A stretch of DNA of 64,000 nucleotides from Eutreptiella sp. 'Long Island Sound 2002' (GCA_964036045.1 OZ038381.1:137112306-137176305); one strand, 5' to 3'; counted from the first letter of the stretch, positions 8,191 to 21,062 are shown. Notes: generated by a model from the sequence alone, not told the origin. Translations and numbers: made by a program.

Positions 8191-11100
8191 ACTACAGACC
8201 CCCTTTGGAGCCTCTTTTCAAGACTCAGCACATTCCGTGTAAGAGAGTTGACGTCATTCTCTAATGCTGTTCGCCTCCTTGAGGAAACTGTAATCAAATG
8301 ATGGTGCACCCTTGGGACTTCAACCCTTGCACCTCAACCCAAATCTGATCCTTTGTCTGGCGCCATGGAAATGTAGGGCAAGTGAAGGTACTACCCCATC
8401 CCCCCCACCCTCCCTTGCGAGACCAGGGCTGTAGCATCGCAACCAGGAGGGACATCCCCAGCTGATCCCCAGTGCAGGAAAGCGCTCTGCGTGCCCTGGG
8501 ACCCCTCCAACTACCTCAGCGGCACATGCGATGCTGACCCCAGCCATCAGACAACACCACCTGTGCCGTGCGGCAATCAAGGAGTGTGAGGCCTCCCCAT
8601 TCAGACCTCGTGCCCCACCCGCCCCCATGCCTGTGCAGTCATGGGGCGGAGAGGTAGCATGTCTTTGTGACCTGGAGGCAGTCTTGCCCTGACCCTCTTC
8701 TCCCCTGGTGGGCTCCCCCAGCCTCCCCACTGGGGCCCGGAACACCAGGCACACAAACTCCCCACGGGCCCCACTCTCCCGCACACCACCACGCGCACGT
8801 GCACACTGTCGACCCCAATCCCCTGTGTGCACCTGCCCACACACACAGGCACCATGACGGCATCTCCTGCTCACCTGCGCTACGGTGGGGTCCATGGAGG
8901 CTGTCCTAGTCCGCTTGGCCTTGGAACCGGACAGCCAGGATTTGGGACCAGTGCCGTGAAGGGAACGATGCACAGGCCTGCAATCCCCGTCTGTGTGAGG
9001 CCCTGTCCCAACCCAACCCACCCCTCCCTTGCGAGAACAACAGTAAAAACGCTGAAAATGACGGGAACAGCACCCCTTGACATTCTAACAAGGGTGTTGT
9101 TTGCACCATAAAAAGACACAAGCAGCAAAACAATGCATCATTGAGCCCCAGACAGCCATGTCCATGGCGGTGCATCAATGCCACGCACTGAAGGGAGGGG
9201 CAAAAAGTGGCAGGACACCAGGTCTGTTGCAGAGGTTGGCAGCATTGTCTGGTGGTGTCAGGCCTGGGACTGAAACGGCTGTATAAGACTTTGCGGACTA
9301 GCAAAGAAATCTAAAAAATCTGTAAAACAAAAAAAAGACCAATCTGCAAAAAAAGCAATGGGATCAATGGAGCAGACCTGGCAGATGACATGTTAAAATC
9401 GTGTGAGAGTCTGGGAGCGTTTGTGCACAGGGCGCACACAGCAAGCATTGTACAGGGAGAAATTGGGGAATTTTAGGGCAATCAGCAATATTCTTGCCGA
9501 TGCAGACCATACAACACCTCCTCAACCCCATGTTTCACCCCACCCACACACCCCAAAGCCACCCAAGGGCCCGAATTGCAACCTTAACACCACCTCACAA
9601 CGTACTGAAAAGCAAATGCACATGGCACGTGTGGGGACATCATCCTACACAGCACACATGGCTGGGTGGCCAGGATCACGCCTTTCTAAGTCACAGGCAA
9701 GAGCGGCGAGGGGTGGTTGCCGCCTTGGTAAGTTCTTCCTACAATGTCAAAGGAGGCATCCCGAGCTCCCAAAGATACCAACCCACCTACCTTGGGTATA
9801 GTTGTGTACAAACTTTGTGCACAGCGTGCAATACGCCCCCTCTTGGTTGGTGGTTGCGAGGCCAAAAAAAGAGGAGGGGCATTCGGGTCAGAGGTGGATC
9901 ATGCATGACCCCCGTAACCCTTGATGTCTCCCCTTCCCCTCCCACCCACCCACTGCCACCCCCCCCCCCCCCCGCCGCCGCCAGGGAAAACCATCTTTTG
10001 GCTCAGATATTGCAGGCCACTACAGCACATCCAGCGTGAGCAACACATTGTTGCAAGTGCAGGTTGGGGGTGCCGACAAATGGTTGCAACGCTGCAGAAG
10101 ATGGAGGGAAAAAGTCATTTGGTGACCACCGATGAAATCCCAAACCCCAACCTACCACCACCACCACACAACAACAAAGCAAAAAAAAAAAACATAAAAT
10201 GTTGAAGACCATCAAGGTAATGAAGTCCTGAAGCACAAAATCGTGCGATCAATCAGCAAGTATGCAGGTCATACCAGGGGCGCAATTTAGAATGTTCTTC
10301 AAGGCTGTGGGAATAACATGACCAGAACATGGCCTTGAGTTCAGGGCTATAACGTTCCTCGTCATGGACAGCCACAGGAGCTGCAGACCAAACATCTGAT
10401 GGCCACGTCACTGGCCCTGTTGGGGCCCCACTCTATTTCAATAATACAATATTGGATTATATATGGCTGTGTCTCCCCTGCCTTATGATCATCAAAAGCA
10501 TGCCCATGGGTGTGTCCAGTATGTTGTCATGGGTGATTCTCTGTAGTTCCTTCCCGTTCACTGTCATTCATTCTCGGGCTGTTTACGGTTTGGTGGGGTC
10601 GTCGATGTTCTGTCTTTTCAGAATCTCGTTTTGATCAGTCAGCATCAAAACAACAGCGAAGCCCCATCTGGCACTGCCACAGAGGACGGAAGAGGACCGT
10701 GCCACATGGCAGAGCATTCTCCAGCCTGTAAAGAATACCTGTGTGGCCCAACATAGCTTTGTCCACAGGGCAGGCATCAGAGAACAACGGGGCGGGTTGG
10801 TGTACGGAGTTGCAGCTGCAAAGACTGCAACGTGGCGTGTCTCATGGGAGGGCAGAGACAGCAGAGGCAGAACAACAACAAAAGGGCGAAACAACAACAA
10901 TCTGGAAACCTCTCACGGGAGGAACCTCTCAGGGAAGGCTGGAAAAAAGTTTGCGCGTGGTGGGGGGTGGGGTCGTTCCAGCCCCCAGTGGGGGGGGGGG
11001 GGGGCATGGCAAAGGGGCTCTCGTGAAAGGCCAGTCCAACATCGGGGTTCCCTGTCACAGTAGGGGGAGGGGTGTCTGGAAAAGGGGCTCCAATGACCCC

Positions 11101-12300
11101 CACACGCAACAAAAGACACAACACGTGCCTCTGCACGCCACAGCGTGGCCGGGGTGCCAACCTTTGGCAATCAGCGTAACAAGTCCCTCAACTTTGGGGG
11201 GCAGGCAGGGGCTTGACCACAACGAAGCAGCCCAGGAGAGAGGTGTCTCTGTGTCCAGCGAGCCCCACAAGATTGTTCTGGGTGCTGACCACCCACCTCA
11301 AGTGCTGGGACAACCAAGGGAGAGAGGTGCTGGGCCTGGATCCAACCATCAGACGGCTCAGGATGTGGGACGCTGTCATCCGCAGAGTGGAAGGAGTGTC
11401 GCTAGGATTTTGGGGCCTCTGTTCTTGTCTCCGAACCGATTCTGAGATGTTGGTCACTGTTCACCGTGCGAGAAATCCACTTTGTGTTCTCGACAATGCG
11501 GTCCTTCAGACAGACTACTGGGCTCCACTACACCTCAATATATGAGTAACAGAAATGCTGTGGGGCATGTTAGAATGGGTGGCACGATACACCTTTCCCA
11601 GAGATGGGCATCGCATACAGGCCCTGCCCAACTGCGATCGTGCCATATGCCCCGACAATCAAGGAGTAAAGGGTCGGCTGGCGACACGCCCGTCACATGC
11701 GGTGGACCATCCCCAGACACACCACCAAAACAGAGGACATGCACCCACGTTGACTGTACCGTGCCACCAGAATGCTGGCAGTGTGGCTCCCACGCCATCA
11801 ACGCACCCGGGCCACGGCCGCACCTGTTGGCCACCCACTACGACACTCCCACAGCAGAAGCTACACCGGAGCAACACCCCGGCTCCAGCCATGTTTCCAC
11901 AAGGCCACGCAACATGGGTTACGTTGAAAGGCACAGCACCAGCTCTATTTCAGGGCACTTGCCTGCGTTCCACCACACCTTTTTGAGGAGCCTCCGAATG
12001 AGCGGTCTTTGTGGGGCCTCAAAACGAATGATCATGGGTGACACAAGCAGCTTGAAAATTAGCAACTCCTGCTGGTGGCTATCACCAACCCCCTCTTTCT
12101 CTGTGCCTGCACCCACAGTAATGTGCTATTGGTAACAAATGGTTGGGTATGGCCCAATGGCAGAATGCTGTTATTCTACCACCATGCATCTACAGTTGTA
12201 AATGGCAAACCTCTTTACCAAAGGGTCTTACCCAAGGGCAGAAACATAGATCGGACCGCCTGGGCTATGAATCAAACGCAAGATATGATTGCCTGTGCCA
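8191..12300. other. 4.1 kb without a recognisable gene
   Basis: Open frames of up to 234 codons exist here on both strands. None has a domain, a consistent splice structure or a composition I trust. The stretch contains C-runs near 9960 and G-runs near 10990. Confidence 0.5.
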
Positions 12301-12307
12301 GCAGCAG

Positions 12308-13018
12308 TTAAAGAATAGGAGGGTGGAAGGCATTGGGCGCTGGGTAGAAATCATCATGCGGTGGGTAGAAGTCATCAGGCGGTGGATCGAAGGCATCAGC
12401 CGGCTGTTGAAAGGTACTGGGCGGTTGCTCGCAGAAACCGGGTGGCGGGAAAAGTGCAGTTGGTAGGCTCAGCATCTGGTTGGGGCCAGGGGCTTGCAGG
12501 GGGACAACAGGCGCTGGATTTGCAGCAACAGGTACTGGGGGTAGGGGTGCAGGTGGCTGGCTTAAAGCACCCGAAAGTTGTGAGGGAGTACTGGGTGCTG
12601 GGGGTGAGGCACCAGGTGGCACTGCAAATGCTTGGCACCAGGGACCAAGGGGCTGTACAAAGGGACAGGGTGCTGGGGAGGGGAGCCCAGGGGGTGGGGC
12701 GCCAAATGGTGTCATCTGCGGATCGGGTGCCATTTGGTGGCGGGCATATGACCGACCAACTGAGGCACCAGACGTTCGAGAGGAGCTACGGGGGTACCCA
12801 TCGGGGGGTCTACCGATGCGTTTAATGCCAAGTCGGTCGCAAATCTCCCAGAAATTGATAGCCTTGCGGCACTTGTGGCAGTATAGAATGTGCGACTCCA
12901 CATTGAAGAAGGCAGCAGGGCGCTCGTCATCATGCTCATGATGCCTGAGGGTCCAGGAACGGATGAGTCGGGAAAACCAATCAGAAAATCCCTTTTGTGT
13001 CATGTAGTGAAAGCCCAA
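12308..13018 (-). CDS. proline-rich protein with Cys/His motif, 3' exon
   Basis: The exon-like frame has two parts. The N-terminal third is basic and structured (FSDWFSRLIRSW, then HILYCHKCRKAINFWEI). The last 130 residues are a low-complexity Pro/Gln/Ala tail ending in repeats of the type FDPPPDDFYPPHDDFYP. The L-x-C-x2-C-x5-6-W pattern resembles the second zinc-binding half of C3HC/NIPA (ZC3HC1, Rsm1) nuclear proteins, where L-x-C-x2-C is followed by GLW. This is a resemblance only: the N-terminal C3HC part is not in the frame. An upstream exon would be needed, and the true 5' limit of this exon is uncertain. Low-complexity tails are common in nuclear or RNA-associated proteins. Confidence 0.45.
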   Translation of the reverse strand: MGFHYMTQKGFSDWFSRLIRSWTLRHHEHDDERPAAFFNVESHILYCHKCRKAINFWEICDRLGIKRIGRPPDGYPRSSSRTSGASVGRSYARHQMAPDPQMTPFGAPPPGLPSPAPCPFVQPLGPWCQAFAVPPGASPPAPSTPSQLSGALSQPPAPLPPVPVAANPAPVVPLQAPGPNQMLSLPTALFPPPGFCEQPPSTFQQPADAFDPPPDDFYPPHDDFYPAPNAFHPPIL

Positions 13019-13128
13019 GGTTGCATTGTTTACTGTCGGAGATTCTCAGGACTGCAAGGGTGGAGGGCTGCTGCATTCGGGGCGCCATATGCCGCAGGGT
13101 GGCCAATGACATCAGCCATTTGAGTCCT

Positions 13129-13210
13129 TCATTCATTGTCCAACAGCAAGTCTTCCATACTCTCAGTGAGGTATTGGTTGATGATGCCCAAAATTTCTTG
13201 TTTTCCTGGT
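13129..13210 (-). CDS. possible small terminal exon, unknown
   Basis: After a CTCTACCAG acceptor the frame reads KQEILGIINQYLTESMEDLL and ends LDNE-stop at 13129. The acid-rich amphipathic composition is unlike the neighbouring DNA. It is on the same strand as the exon-like islands at 12308 and 13770, but it ends in a stop, so it cannot be an internal exon of one gene with the downstream part. Confidence 0.3.
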
Positions 13211-13559
13211 AGAGCCAACCTCTAGCCCAATCTTCAGCGAAATGTGGTGCCTCCATTATTGGTTGTGATGCGCACCTCTTCTCTACAACAGTTTCAGCTA
13301 TGCAATCATGTCTTCCCTATTGATGCGCTGACCTTCCAACCAGTTTTTGCTGACCTCTTGGCCGGCTCCAATTGCAGTTGAGGTGGGGGGGGGGGGCATC
13401 CCTGCCATCCCAAAAGCCCCCCCCCCCCCCCCGACAGCACCCCCCTCCTTGTAATGGGGTGGGTTGGGATGGGTCCAAATTGTTTGATTGCCAAAATAGA
13501 AAATGGAAGCTGATAGCATTTTTGGCCTAGCCAGGGGGGGGGGGGACGAAATCGACAGC

Positions 13560-13760
13560 CTCATCAATTTTTGGTTGTTGTTCATCCTTGGTGGTATCCG
13601 GATGGTTGCTGTACATTCCAAATGGCATCTGGACAGTTACTGCTTATTGCTGGTGGTATCTGGATGGTTGTTGTTCATGCCTGGTGTATCTGCATGCTTG
13701 CTGTTCAAGTCTGGTAGCATCTGGGGGGTTACTATTCATTCTTGGTGGTCCGGCAATGGT
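13560..13760. repeat. degenerate repeat of about 30-36 bp, five units
   Basis: Units share GGTATCTGGATGGTT followed by GCTGTTCAT-like sequence. On the minus strand they read as a loose Pro/Asp/Gln repeat (PPD..., EQQ..., SRYHQQ). Unit length varies, so this may be a low-complexity coding tail or a decayed minisatellite. Confidence 0.5.
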
Positions 13761-13769
13761 TCATAAAGG

Positions 13770-14050
13770 CACACATTTTGGTGGCAAATTAGGCACCACA
13801 GATGCTGACATGGCTGGAGCTGCTGCCACTGCTCCTGGTGCTACTGCCATTGGTGGTGTTGCTGTGCTACTCTCACCATCACTGCCACTATCCGTTGCAA
13901 GCTTTCTCTTTTGCGCAAAAGGCTGCTTCTTTGACCTTTTCGGTTGTGGGGCCCAATTGGAGATGCACTTAGTCCTTTTTCGTTGGCCTTTGCCCAATTC
14001 AAAAGCACCAAGCAGCAATTCAAAATACACAGTGGTGAGGTATGCCATCC
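13770..14050 (-). CDS. possible exon: basic, nuclear-type low-complexity protein
   Basis: The minus frame reads GKGQRKRTKCISNWAPQ, then KRSKKQPFAQKRKL, which looks like a bipartite nuclear-localisation signal. An acidic Ser/Asp stretch (TDSGSDGESST) and an Ala/Pro tail ending near 13761 follow. The alternation of basic, acidic and Ala-rich blocks suggests an intrinsically disordered nuclear protein. There is no domain to name. The 5' part above 14050 turns into GGGATGGCA-type simple sequence. Confidence 0.35.
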
Positions 14051-14159
14051 CATCCCATCCCATCCCAAAGCCCCCCCCCCCTCTAAGCAGAGTGGGGTGG
14101 GACCCCCCCTCCCCCGCCATGTGAAATTGGCCCCGCCCCTTCATGTTCATCTAGCTTCA

Positions 14160-15900
14160 ACAGTGAAGGTTGTCCAACATATTGTATCGTATAATTGTCA
14201 GTGAATGCTTCACCGCATGCACCAATAGCACTTTTGAGGGGTGGTCTGACCATATTTAAGCTTCACCCTCATGTTGTTCGCCAAATGGACACTAAACTTC
14301 TGGCGCTTCTGCCAGGTGGCCTCAAACGTAGCTGTAGTGATTTTTACCTCTGCTTGGATGGTGTTGGACACTTCAGACCAAGGGACAAGGAAGCATTGTA
14401 TGACAACAGATGGACAAGGCTGTGACACCATTCAGTTTGGGATACATAGGACAATTGGAGAAAGAAATGGTGGTCAACGTGCAAATGTTGGTGCATCCTT
14501 AGAATCTGTGTGATTAAATGTGTGCCAATCCTTAAAAACTGGCCACACTGTGTCCCAATCGCTGGACAGAATTAATGTATTTAGAATTTTTAGGGTGCAC
14601 CCCCCCCACGCCCAAAAAGTACTTGAACACATGTGGGAGCACAAGCAGGTCCACTTGTGAGCACTTAGCCCAGGCTTTGGACCCAGGAGAGGTCAACGCA
14701 TGCACCAGTGGTCATGCAACAATGTCCCATTGGTGTTTACGCTATCTTATGCCTTGTTGGCAGTGGCCATAGTGCCGTCGTTTGGGGCTTATGCGCCTTG
14801 GCTGGTGAGTAGTTGATGTTGCAGCCTTGGCTGGTGCAAGGGGATTGGACAACTTGATGGGTAAGACTTCTAGGAAACATTCACCCATGAAGGACTTTTG
14901 CCTGGCCAAGTGAAATCTGCTGTTGGATGCATGGGTGGGCGGAAGACACCCACTATCCTGTGCTTACCAGGTTTCATCATTTGTGGCGCTGTTTGACTGG
15001 TACTGTCACATACACAGTCTGTGGTCTCTTATACCCTGTACCCCCCCTTTGACCCTGCCATTTATCAACGACCCTTGGGTGGGGCCTGTGGCTTATGTGT
15101 TCTGGAAAACATGGTGCAAACAGCGTTACAAGAACAACAGGTTCAGTAGCATATCAAATGAGGGCTTTCTTGGGGGTAAGGGTGTCTGTTCTGTCTGATG
15201 TGCTGCTGATGTGTGCTTCCGCACTGCCACAACACAGCAATCTCATTGGGGGTTACAAAATAGAAATAGCCACACCTGTTTGGCAAGCACAGGCCAAGGG
15301 GCAAGACGTCAAAATGTACCATACAAAGGTACCCAGAAGCCTTAAAAGCAGTAGCTGACTGCACAAATGCTGTGGGGACCTGGTAGCCTAGGTTCTGTGT
15401 TGAGTGCTTCACGCTATATGCTATGTGTTGTCTTTTCAGTTGTCTCCATTTACCATGGATATTGATTTGAACCGTTTCTCAAAACTGGAGGATGCACTCA
15501 CTGGTTGCTTTGTTGTGTGTGTCACTGTGCTTTTTTTTTTCCATACTAGGATTAGGAAAATGCCAAAAGGTGTGTGCCAGTCGGGGGAGGGGGGTCTGCG
15601 AAATATGACGCCATGAGATTTGGCTGAGGTTTGGCCTAAGATTGGCCACATCGAAAAAAAGGGGGGGGGGTTACCCCTTTTGCGCGCAACCGAGTTTTTC
15701 CAAACGGCGCCACGGGGGGTCACCTTGGACATGGAGAAGTGTGCATTTGTCCATTCTTAGGTCACGCAGAAGGAAATTTGAGGGTGCTTTGCTTCAAAGG
15801 TGACGGACCTTTGCTGTTTCACATATGCAGTGTGGCAGGAACGCGGTGGCCTAAGGCGTTAGCATACAACAACGGAGGCCTCCACTCTACCTCCTCACCA
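14160..15900. other. no gene recognised
   Basis: I see no domain, strong codon bias or repeat of note apart from poly-C/G runs near 14071 and 15659. Open frames are below 130 codons. Confidence 0.5.
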
Positions 15901-15902
15901 AT

Positions 15903-16685
15903 ATGATGGTGGTGGTTGCCCCACACACGCCCTGCCAGGGCCATGGCCTAATTCTCTTCGGCGCAGCCCAACACCGAAGAGGGTGCCTCACAAGGTGCCC
16001 AATCGTGCAAGGCGTACGTTTTGACACCTTTCGCGTTTCGGATCACCGCTTCATGGGGTGCCCAATCCCAGAATGCGGTCGTTTTGAGTCATTTCGCGTT
16101 TCGGATCACTGCTTCATTGGGTTCCCAATCCCACAATGCGGTCGTTTTGAGTCATTTCGCGTTTCGGATCACCGCTTTATGGGGTGCTCAATCCTACAAT
16201 GCCGTCGTTTCCAGTCGTTTGGCGTTTCGGATCACCGCTTCATGGGGTGCCCAATCCCACAATGCGTGGTCGTTTCAAGTGGTTCCGTGTGCAAGAGCAA
16301 GTGCGTCATCCGTTACACTATGGTTACGTGTGATTGTGTGTCTCGCGACACTCTGCAGGCAGCCTTTTCAATGCACCCCATGGACAAAAAAACATACGCA
16401 TGGATCCTAGCGTCCCAATTTCTGCACCTGCAGGCCCTACTGGTATACAAGGATTTTTTGGTTTTTCGTCAGATGCTTGTCACAGGTCCCAAGGTCGCAA
16501 ATTCTGCAGGCACCGGCCCCTACTGGGAGACGAGGAATTTTTGCTTTTTAGTCAGATGCTTGCCACAGGTCCCTCCTGTACATCCTTTGCTAGCCCTGGG
16601 TCACCTTTGTGAAGGTGGAGTAACGAGGCTGTCAATGAAAAAGGGGGGTGGGGTTCCTTTGTGTGCACACCCTAGTTTGGCATAA
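15903..16685 (+). CDS. possible protein with 21-residue Cys-bearing tandem repeats
   Basis: An ATG-started frame of 260 codons runs through four full and one partial 63-bp repeats. Because 63 is 21 codons, the peptide repeat stays in frame: R-F-x-S-F-R-V-S-D-H-R-F-M-G-C-P-I-P-x-C-G. Two cysteines per unit, six residues apart, recur in most copies. The C-terminal 100 residues overlap an inverted copy of repeat family D (16425-16575), which argues against a functional C-terminus. One other plus-strand frame is also open over the repeats, so the frame may be fortuitous. I know of no family with this repeat. Confidence 0.3.
   Translation: MMVVVAPHTPCQGHGLILFGAAQHRRGCLTRCPIVQGVRFDTFRVSDHRFMGCPIPECGRFESFRVSDHCFIGFPIPQCGRFESFRVSDHRFMGCSILQCRRFQSFGVSDHRFMGCPIPQCVVVSSGSVCKSKCVIRYTMVTCDCVSRDTLQAAFSMHPMDKKTYAWILASQFLHLQALLVYKDFLVFRQMLVTGPKVANSAGTGPYWETRNFCFLVRCLPQVPPVHPLLALGHLCEGGVTRLSMKKGGGVPLCAHPSLA
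16003..16275 (+). repeat. 63-bp tandem repeat, about 4.5 copies
   Basis: GCGTTTCGGATCA recurs with a spacing of exactly 63 bp (about 16033, 16096, 16159 and 16222). A partial copy lies just upstream. Copies differ at several positions, including replacements such as GACACC, GAGTCA and CAGTCG. Confidence 0.9.
16425..16575 (-). repeat. repeat family D, inverted tandem copies
   Basis: Read on the minus strand it contains, twice, TGCAGAATTTGCGACC-like sequence, CCTGTG(G/A)CAAGCATCTGAC, then an A-rich run and TACCAGTAGGGG. These are the same blocks in the same order as 5208-5330. Confidence 0.65.
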
Positions 16686-16689
16686 AAAC

Positions 16690-19600
16690 CTAGCCAACGA
16701 AAACGGGGGGTTGCAAAAACCCTCGCAGCATCAATTTCCGCAGAAGGCCCCCCCCCCGCCCTGGTGCCAGTCCTGCAGAGCTGAAAACCCTCATTTTCGG
16801 GATTGCCAGCAGCTCATGTAAGTACGCCATGGGCCCTCACATTATCCGGCATCATCAAGGATGCTTGTACACTTTGTTGTACGACGCTATTGGTTCTGTA
16901 CATGGTGGATGAGTTGCTGCACTCTGCCGTGAACAATGGCCTACACACAATGGAGCATCATTACTGAGCACAGCAGAAATGTTGCTCATGTAATGCAAGC
17001 AGCAGCACAAAGTTTTCTACATTGCTGAATACCCAAACCCTAGTTTTGGATTTTTTTTCACAAGGGACTGGGTTTCTTGGAAGGAAAATTAGTTTGATTC
17101 TATTGATGGCAACTGTGTAATAAGAATTTGTGGAGGAGGGGGCTATAGAAAGCATGCATGGTGGTTTTTGAGGGGTTTGGTCAGTGCAATTGAGACATAG
17201 TTGTCATGCGGCAGTTATGTTAGGGGTGCATGGAACACATGGTGCGCACTTTTTGCCCCCTCTAACCCTGGTTTATCCCATTTGTATGCACTTTCATGAC
17301 TTCTTGTCCTTTGAGTAGATTTGATTATGATGATAGGGAATCATGTGACAACTAGTATCTTCATGACGCAATGGCCATGGCCATGTATGGCTTGGAACAT
17401 TGCGATTCACCAAAATTTGCTGCCAGTAAATCCTTTCCACAGGATAACTGCAATGCATCAGGTTATGTCTTACCATTGCATCTGCCCTTGCCAGAACTTT
17501 GTTAGCAAATGCCTAAGTTTGGGCCCTTGGCTCTTTGGGTGCTGCCGGAATGAAAATGGCTGCACAGCCCCTATTGCCCCTGAAACAGGGAAGTCTTGGA
17601 TAGCACCTACAATTGTCTGTGGACGCATGTTTTCCCGTTGGCAAAAGTGCTGTTCTTCGTTATACCCCATTGGCGTGGATTTTTTTGGGGGGGGGGGCAT
17701 TGGCATAGGTTTGGGAGGTCTAGAAAGGGGCTGGGAGGGGGGCGGGGTCCAGCCCTACCGGTTATCACTATTTCAGGTTACTGTCAATCCATGTGAGCAA
17801 ACCTCACGCCAAGAGGGAACGATGAAGGTTACGTCAAGGAACAAAGAGAACTAGGGTGGGAGGCTGGAACTTTAGAGTCCAAGGGTGGCAAAGACAGAGG
17901 GCTGGGCAACCATGTGTGGGCAACCATGTGTTGGACAACCATGTGTCTGGTGGAGGGTGAAACCACATAGCCGTGGGTAAATGTATGCCAGCCCGCCCAC
18001 ACGCATGCACACACACACGCACACACAAAGCCACAGAGGAGGATGTAACACAGAGCAACAGACAATACTTGACCAAACAGCGCGTGGAGTATCTGCTCCA
18101 GCCCTGATCATCAAAATCATCCAGGTCAAGCAACTTCAACACCCGCTTCAACACTGCACTGCCTTGGACACGGGAGCCCGAGGCTGCAGGCTTGCGGTAC
18201 TTGGACACAGCAGTTTGCTGCTTTGTGGACTGGGGGTTGACTTTGTGCTGAATCTGAGGAAAGCACCAGGAGAGTCATGCATGGAACACGCGTCTTACCA
18301 TGGTCATCACAGAAAGGGTTCCAGACCAAACTGCACTCCGTGATTTTTCACATCAATACTGCCCATGGTTACCAAAGACCACAGAAGCGCAAAAAACTTC
18401 ACAAGACATCTCCTGCGAATATGAGCATTAGAAGATACCTGAAACCAGCCCCAAACATTCCTGCAAACTCTGTGAGAGTACGTACAGCACTCTTAGAGAG
18501 AGTGGCCCATGAGGACTCAAATCACTACAGGATTCTCTAGTGAACATGGACGTTCACAGATGGCCCTGCCGTCCACATTGCAAGCCTTGGGGTATTGAAA
18601 ATCGACTGCTTGCTCAATAGGCTGACTATTCGAAATGATCGGCCCTCCCTCCACCACCATGGGTATCTGCCCGTTGTTTGTTAAGGTTAGGCCCCAAACT
18701 GGGCCATGCCTACCAATGTCTGCTATTCGTGGGACTAGGCCGTGTGCAGGGCCCTGTCCGCATGTCCCATTATCTGACAGGACATCTTGGCCTCCTGCGC
18801 TTGGGCCCCTTGGAAGGCAGAGATGCCTGTATTTGTTGGCTCACAGGGAGGACAGGGAGCTATCTGTACCCATGTCTGCAGGGTTGTACTTGGGAGGGGG
18901 GGGAAGGGGGACGGGGGGGGGGGGGGGCTCTGGCCCACAGGTTCTGAGGTATGGTTGGTGCTGAAGTCCAGTCAAGACTGAAATGCATCAAAAGCGCCAG
19001 AGGAAGCTCATCCTACCCCTACTCCATCATGATGCAAAACAACATAAATTAAGAGTGGATGAAACGGGGGAAGAGGAGGGGAATGGGGGTTGCTAGAGCA
19101 TCTGTTTCTGAAGGCCCTCCCCCCTGCTTTGTGGGCTTCCTGATTGGAATGCAAAAGAGTTCAGCATTTGTTTTAAGGAATATTGGGTTGGGAGAATAAA
19201 TTGCACAAATGTGGCTTTCGTTGTGGTGTTTATGATTAAGAACATATTGGGCCCAGTCAATGCCGGCTGTGTTGTCACAGTGGCGCCCCACATGGCCCTC
19301 TCACTGCCACGTGTCATGAAATGAGCATGTACAGTAATGGTGTTGTTCAGCATACGACATGAGCCTATGACGTACACCAAGAGTGGGATGTTTGGCGCCA
19401 TGGTGAAAGCACAGCCACATTAAATGGCTTGCCCTTGCGGTGCTCAAAGTGGTGTGATGATTGAAATTCGCACAAGCACAAAGCATAACCATAAAAAAGT
19501 AAACGATTGGTTCAGATCATCCACAGATGACAAAGCAGTTTATGCACCAGCCTTTGTCCTTTTTGCCCCGCCCCCAACACCCAACAACCAAATCGAGTGA

Positions 19601-21059
19601 AAATCACATAACAAGGGCATTCCTCTGTTACCGTCCTGTCACCTTTGTACAGAGGTTGAGGGGCTGTGGTGGCGGGCTGATCATCAGTTCAGGCGCCCAT
19701 CTCCCTGTTGGTGCCCGCCACTTGTGGTGTATGACGGTGAGGAAGGATGAGTAGAATAAGACAAGGTGCATTCCTGATTTGCCCTACTGTGCTGCCGCCG
19801 CTGTGGACCCTGCCCGACTGGGGTATTTACCCCGAAGGCCCTCAGAAAATCACATAAAGAGGGGCAAAACATGCTTTTAAAAGGTTTTTGATCATTGTGG
19901 GTGGTCACCATTTGCAAAAGATTTGTTCTGGCATTTTCAATTATTGAGCTGTTGAAGCCAAAACCTGGTTATGTGGTTTCTGCACTAGCCAAGGCCCATT
20001 TGAAAGGCAGGAACTGATTGTTTGAACTGAAAACAGGGTCAAAGCTGCTCAACGGATGTTACCCCTCAACACCTCAAATACAATAATAGAAAATACATGA
20101 CCAACCTCGTGCTCTTGTGAACCCACTATGATCAAGTATTACATTCAACGCATATTTTACACCCTTTGTGTATATTTCACCCCATTTGGCCAGTAAAGTA
20201 GTGCTGGGCCAAAGGGCACAAGGGCTTCGTATACAAACGACTGAGGCAGCTTTCAGCCTCGACAAATTACACAATCTCACACACAAGATCACTCCAAAAC
20301 TAATCTTGGCGATATTGTGATCACTCAGAATGATAGAAAAATCACATGAAAAGCACGTTTTAGACCCTCTGCATGCGCATCACCGCAAGCACTCTGTTTG
20401 GCCATTAGTTTCTTGGGGGGATAGCGGCCTAGTGCACAGCGTGCTTGAGCAGCTTCAGCATCAATCGCTCATTGGGTATCGGCCAACTTTGTGGTATCTC
20501 ATTAAGACCAATTTTCTGTGGGGTGGACTTGCAAAAGCAATATTTCAATTTTAGATTATCTTTTGTTAATACAAGCGTGGTTTGTGTTTTTGGGAGCCTT
20601 GGGGACTCTGTGATACCCCGCTCGGGGTGGATTTGGGGATGTTATGGCGGTGCCTTCGCATTTGTGGCTTCTGCCTACCAAGAGCCGCCCATGACCCCTT
20701 TGACGGGTAGGAAGTAATGTGGTTGCACTGAAAACAAGTCCTATATGCTGCCAAACATTGCCTTTTCCATCCTACCATTGGTATACAGTCACAACATCCC
20801 CAATGCCACCCCTCTGCAGAGGTACCACAGGCACCCAGAAACATATTTGGCAGGTGTCTGAACAAAAATGGCCAGAAAGAGCATAAACCACATTAGTGCT
20901 CACATCCCACAGACCCTAGGCCAGTTCCACAGACTTAGGACCCAAAAAATGTTTCGGCTGAAAATCAGAAAGCTCTAAAAAGTTCAGGACTTCGATCGCA
21001 AATACTGGTTGTTGTCATTCACTTCGCAAATGGGAGACCGATGCATCAAGGTAGGTAAC

Positions 21060-21060
<1 letters not shown>
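16690..21060. other. 4.4 kb without a recognisable gene
   Basis: It includes a three-unit 14-bp repeat (GGCAACCATGTGT type, 17905-17952) and poly-G runs near 17687, 18895 and 18916. A minus-strand segment at 17490-17690 (QHFCQRENMRPQTIVGAI) has protein-like composition but no splice or domain support. Confidence 0.45.

Positions 21061-21062
<2 letters not shown>

Noticed and set aside
8320-9021. 233-codon minus-strand frame
   Set aside because: Composition is like translated GC-rich non-coding DNA; no domain or splice evidence.
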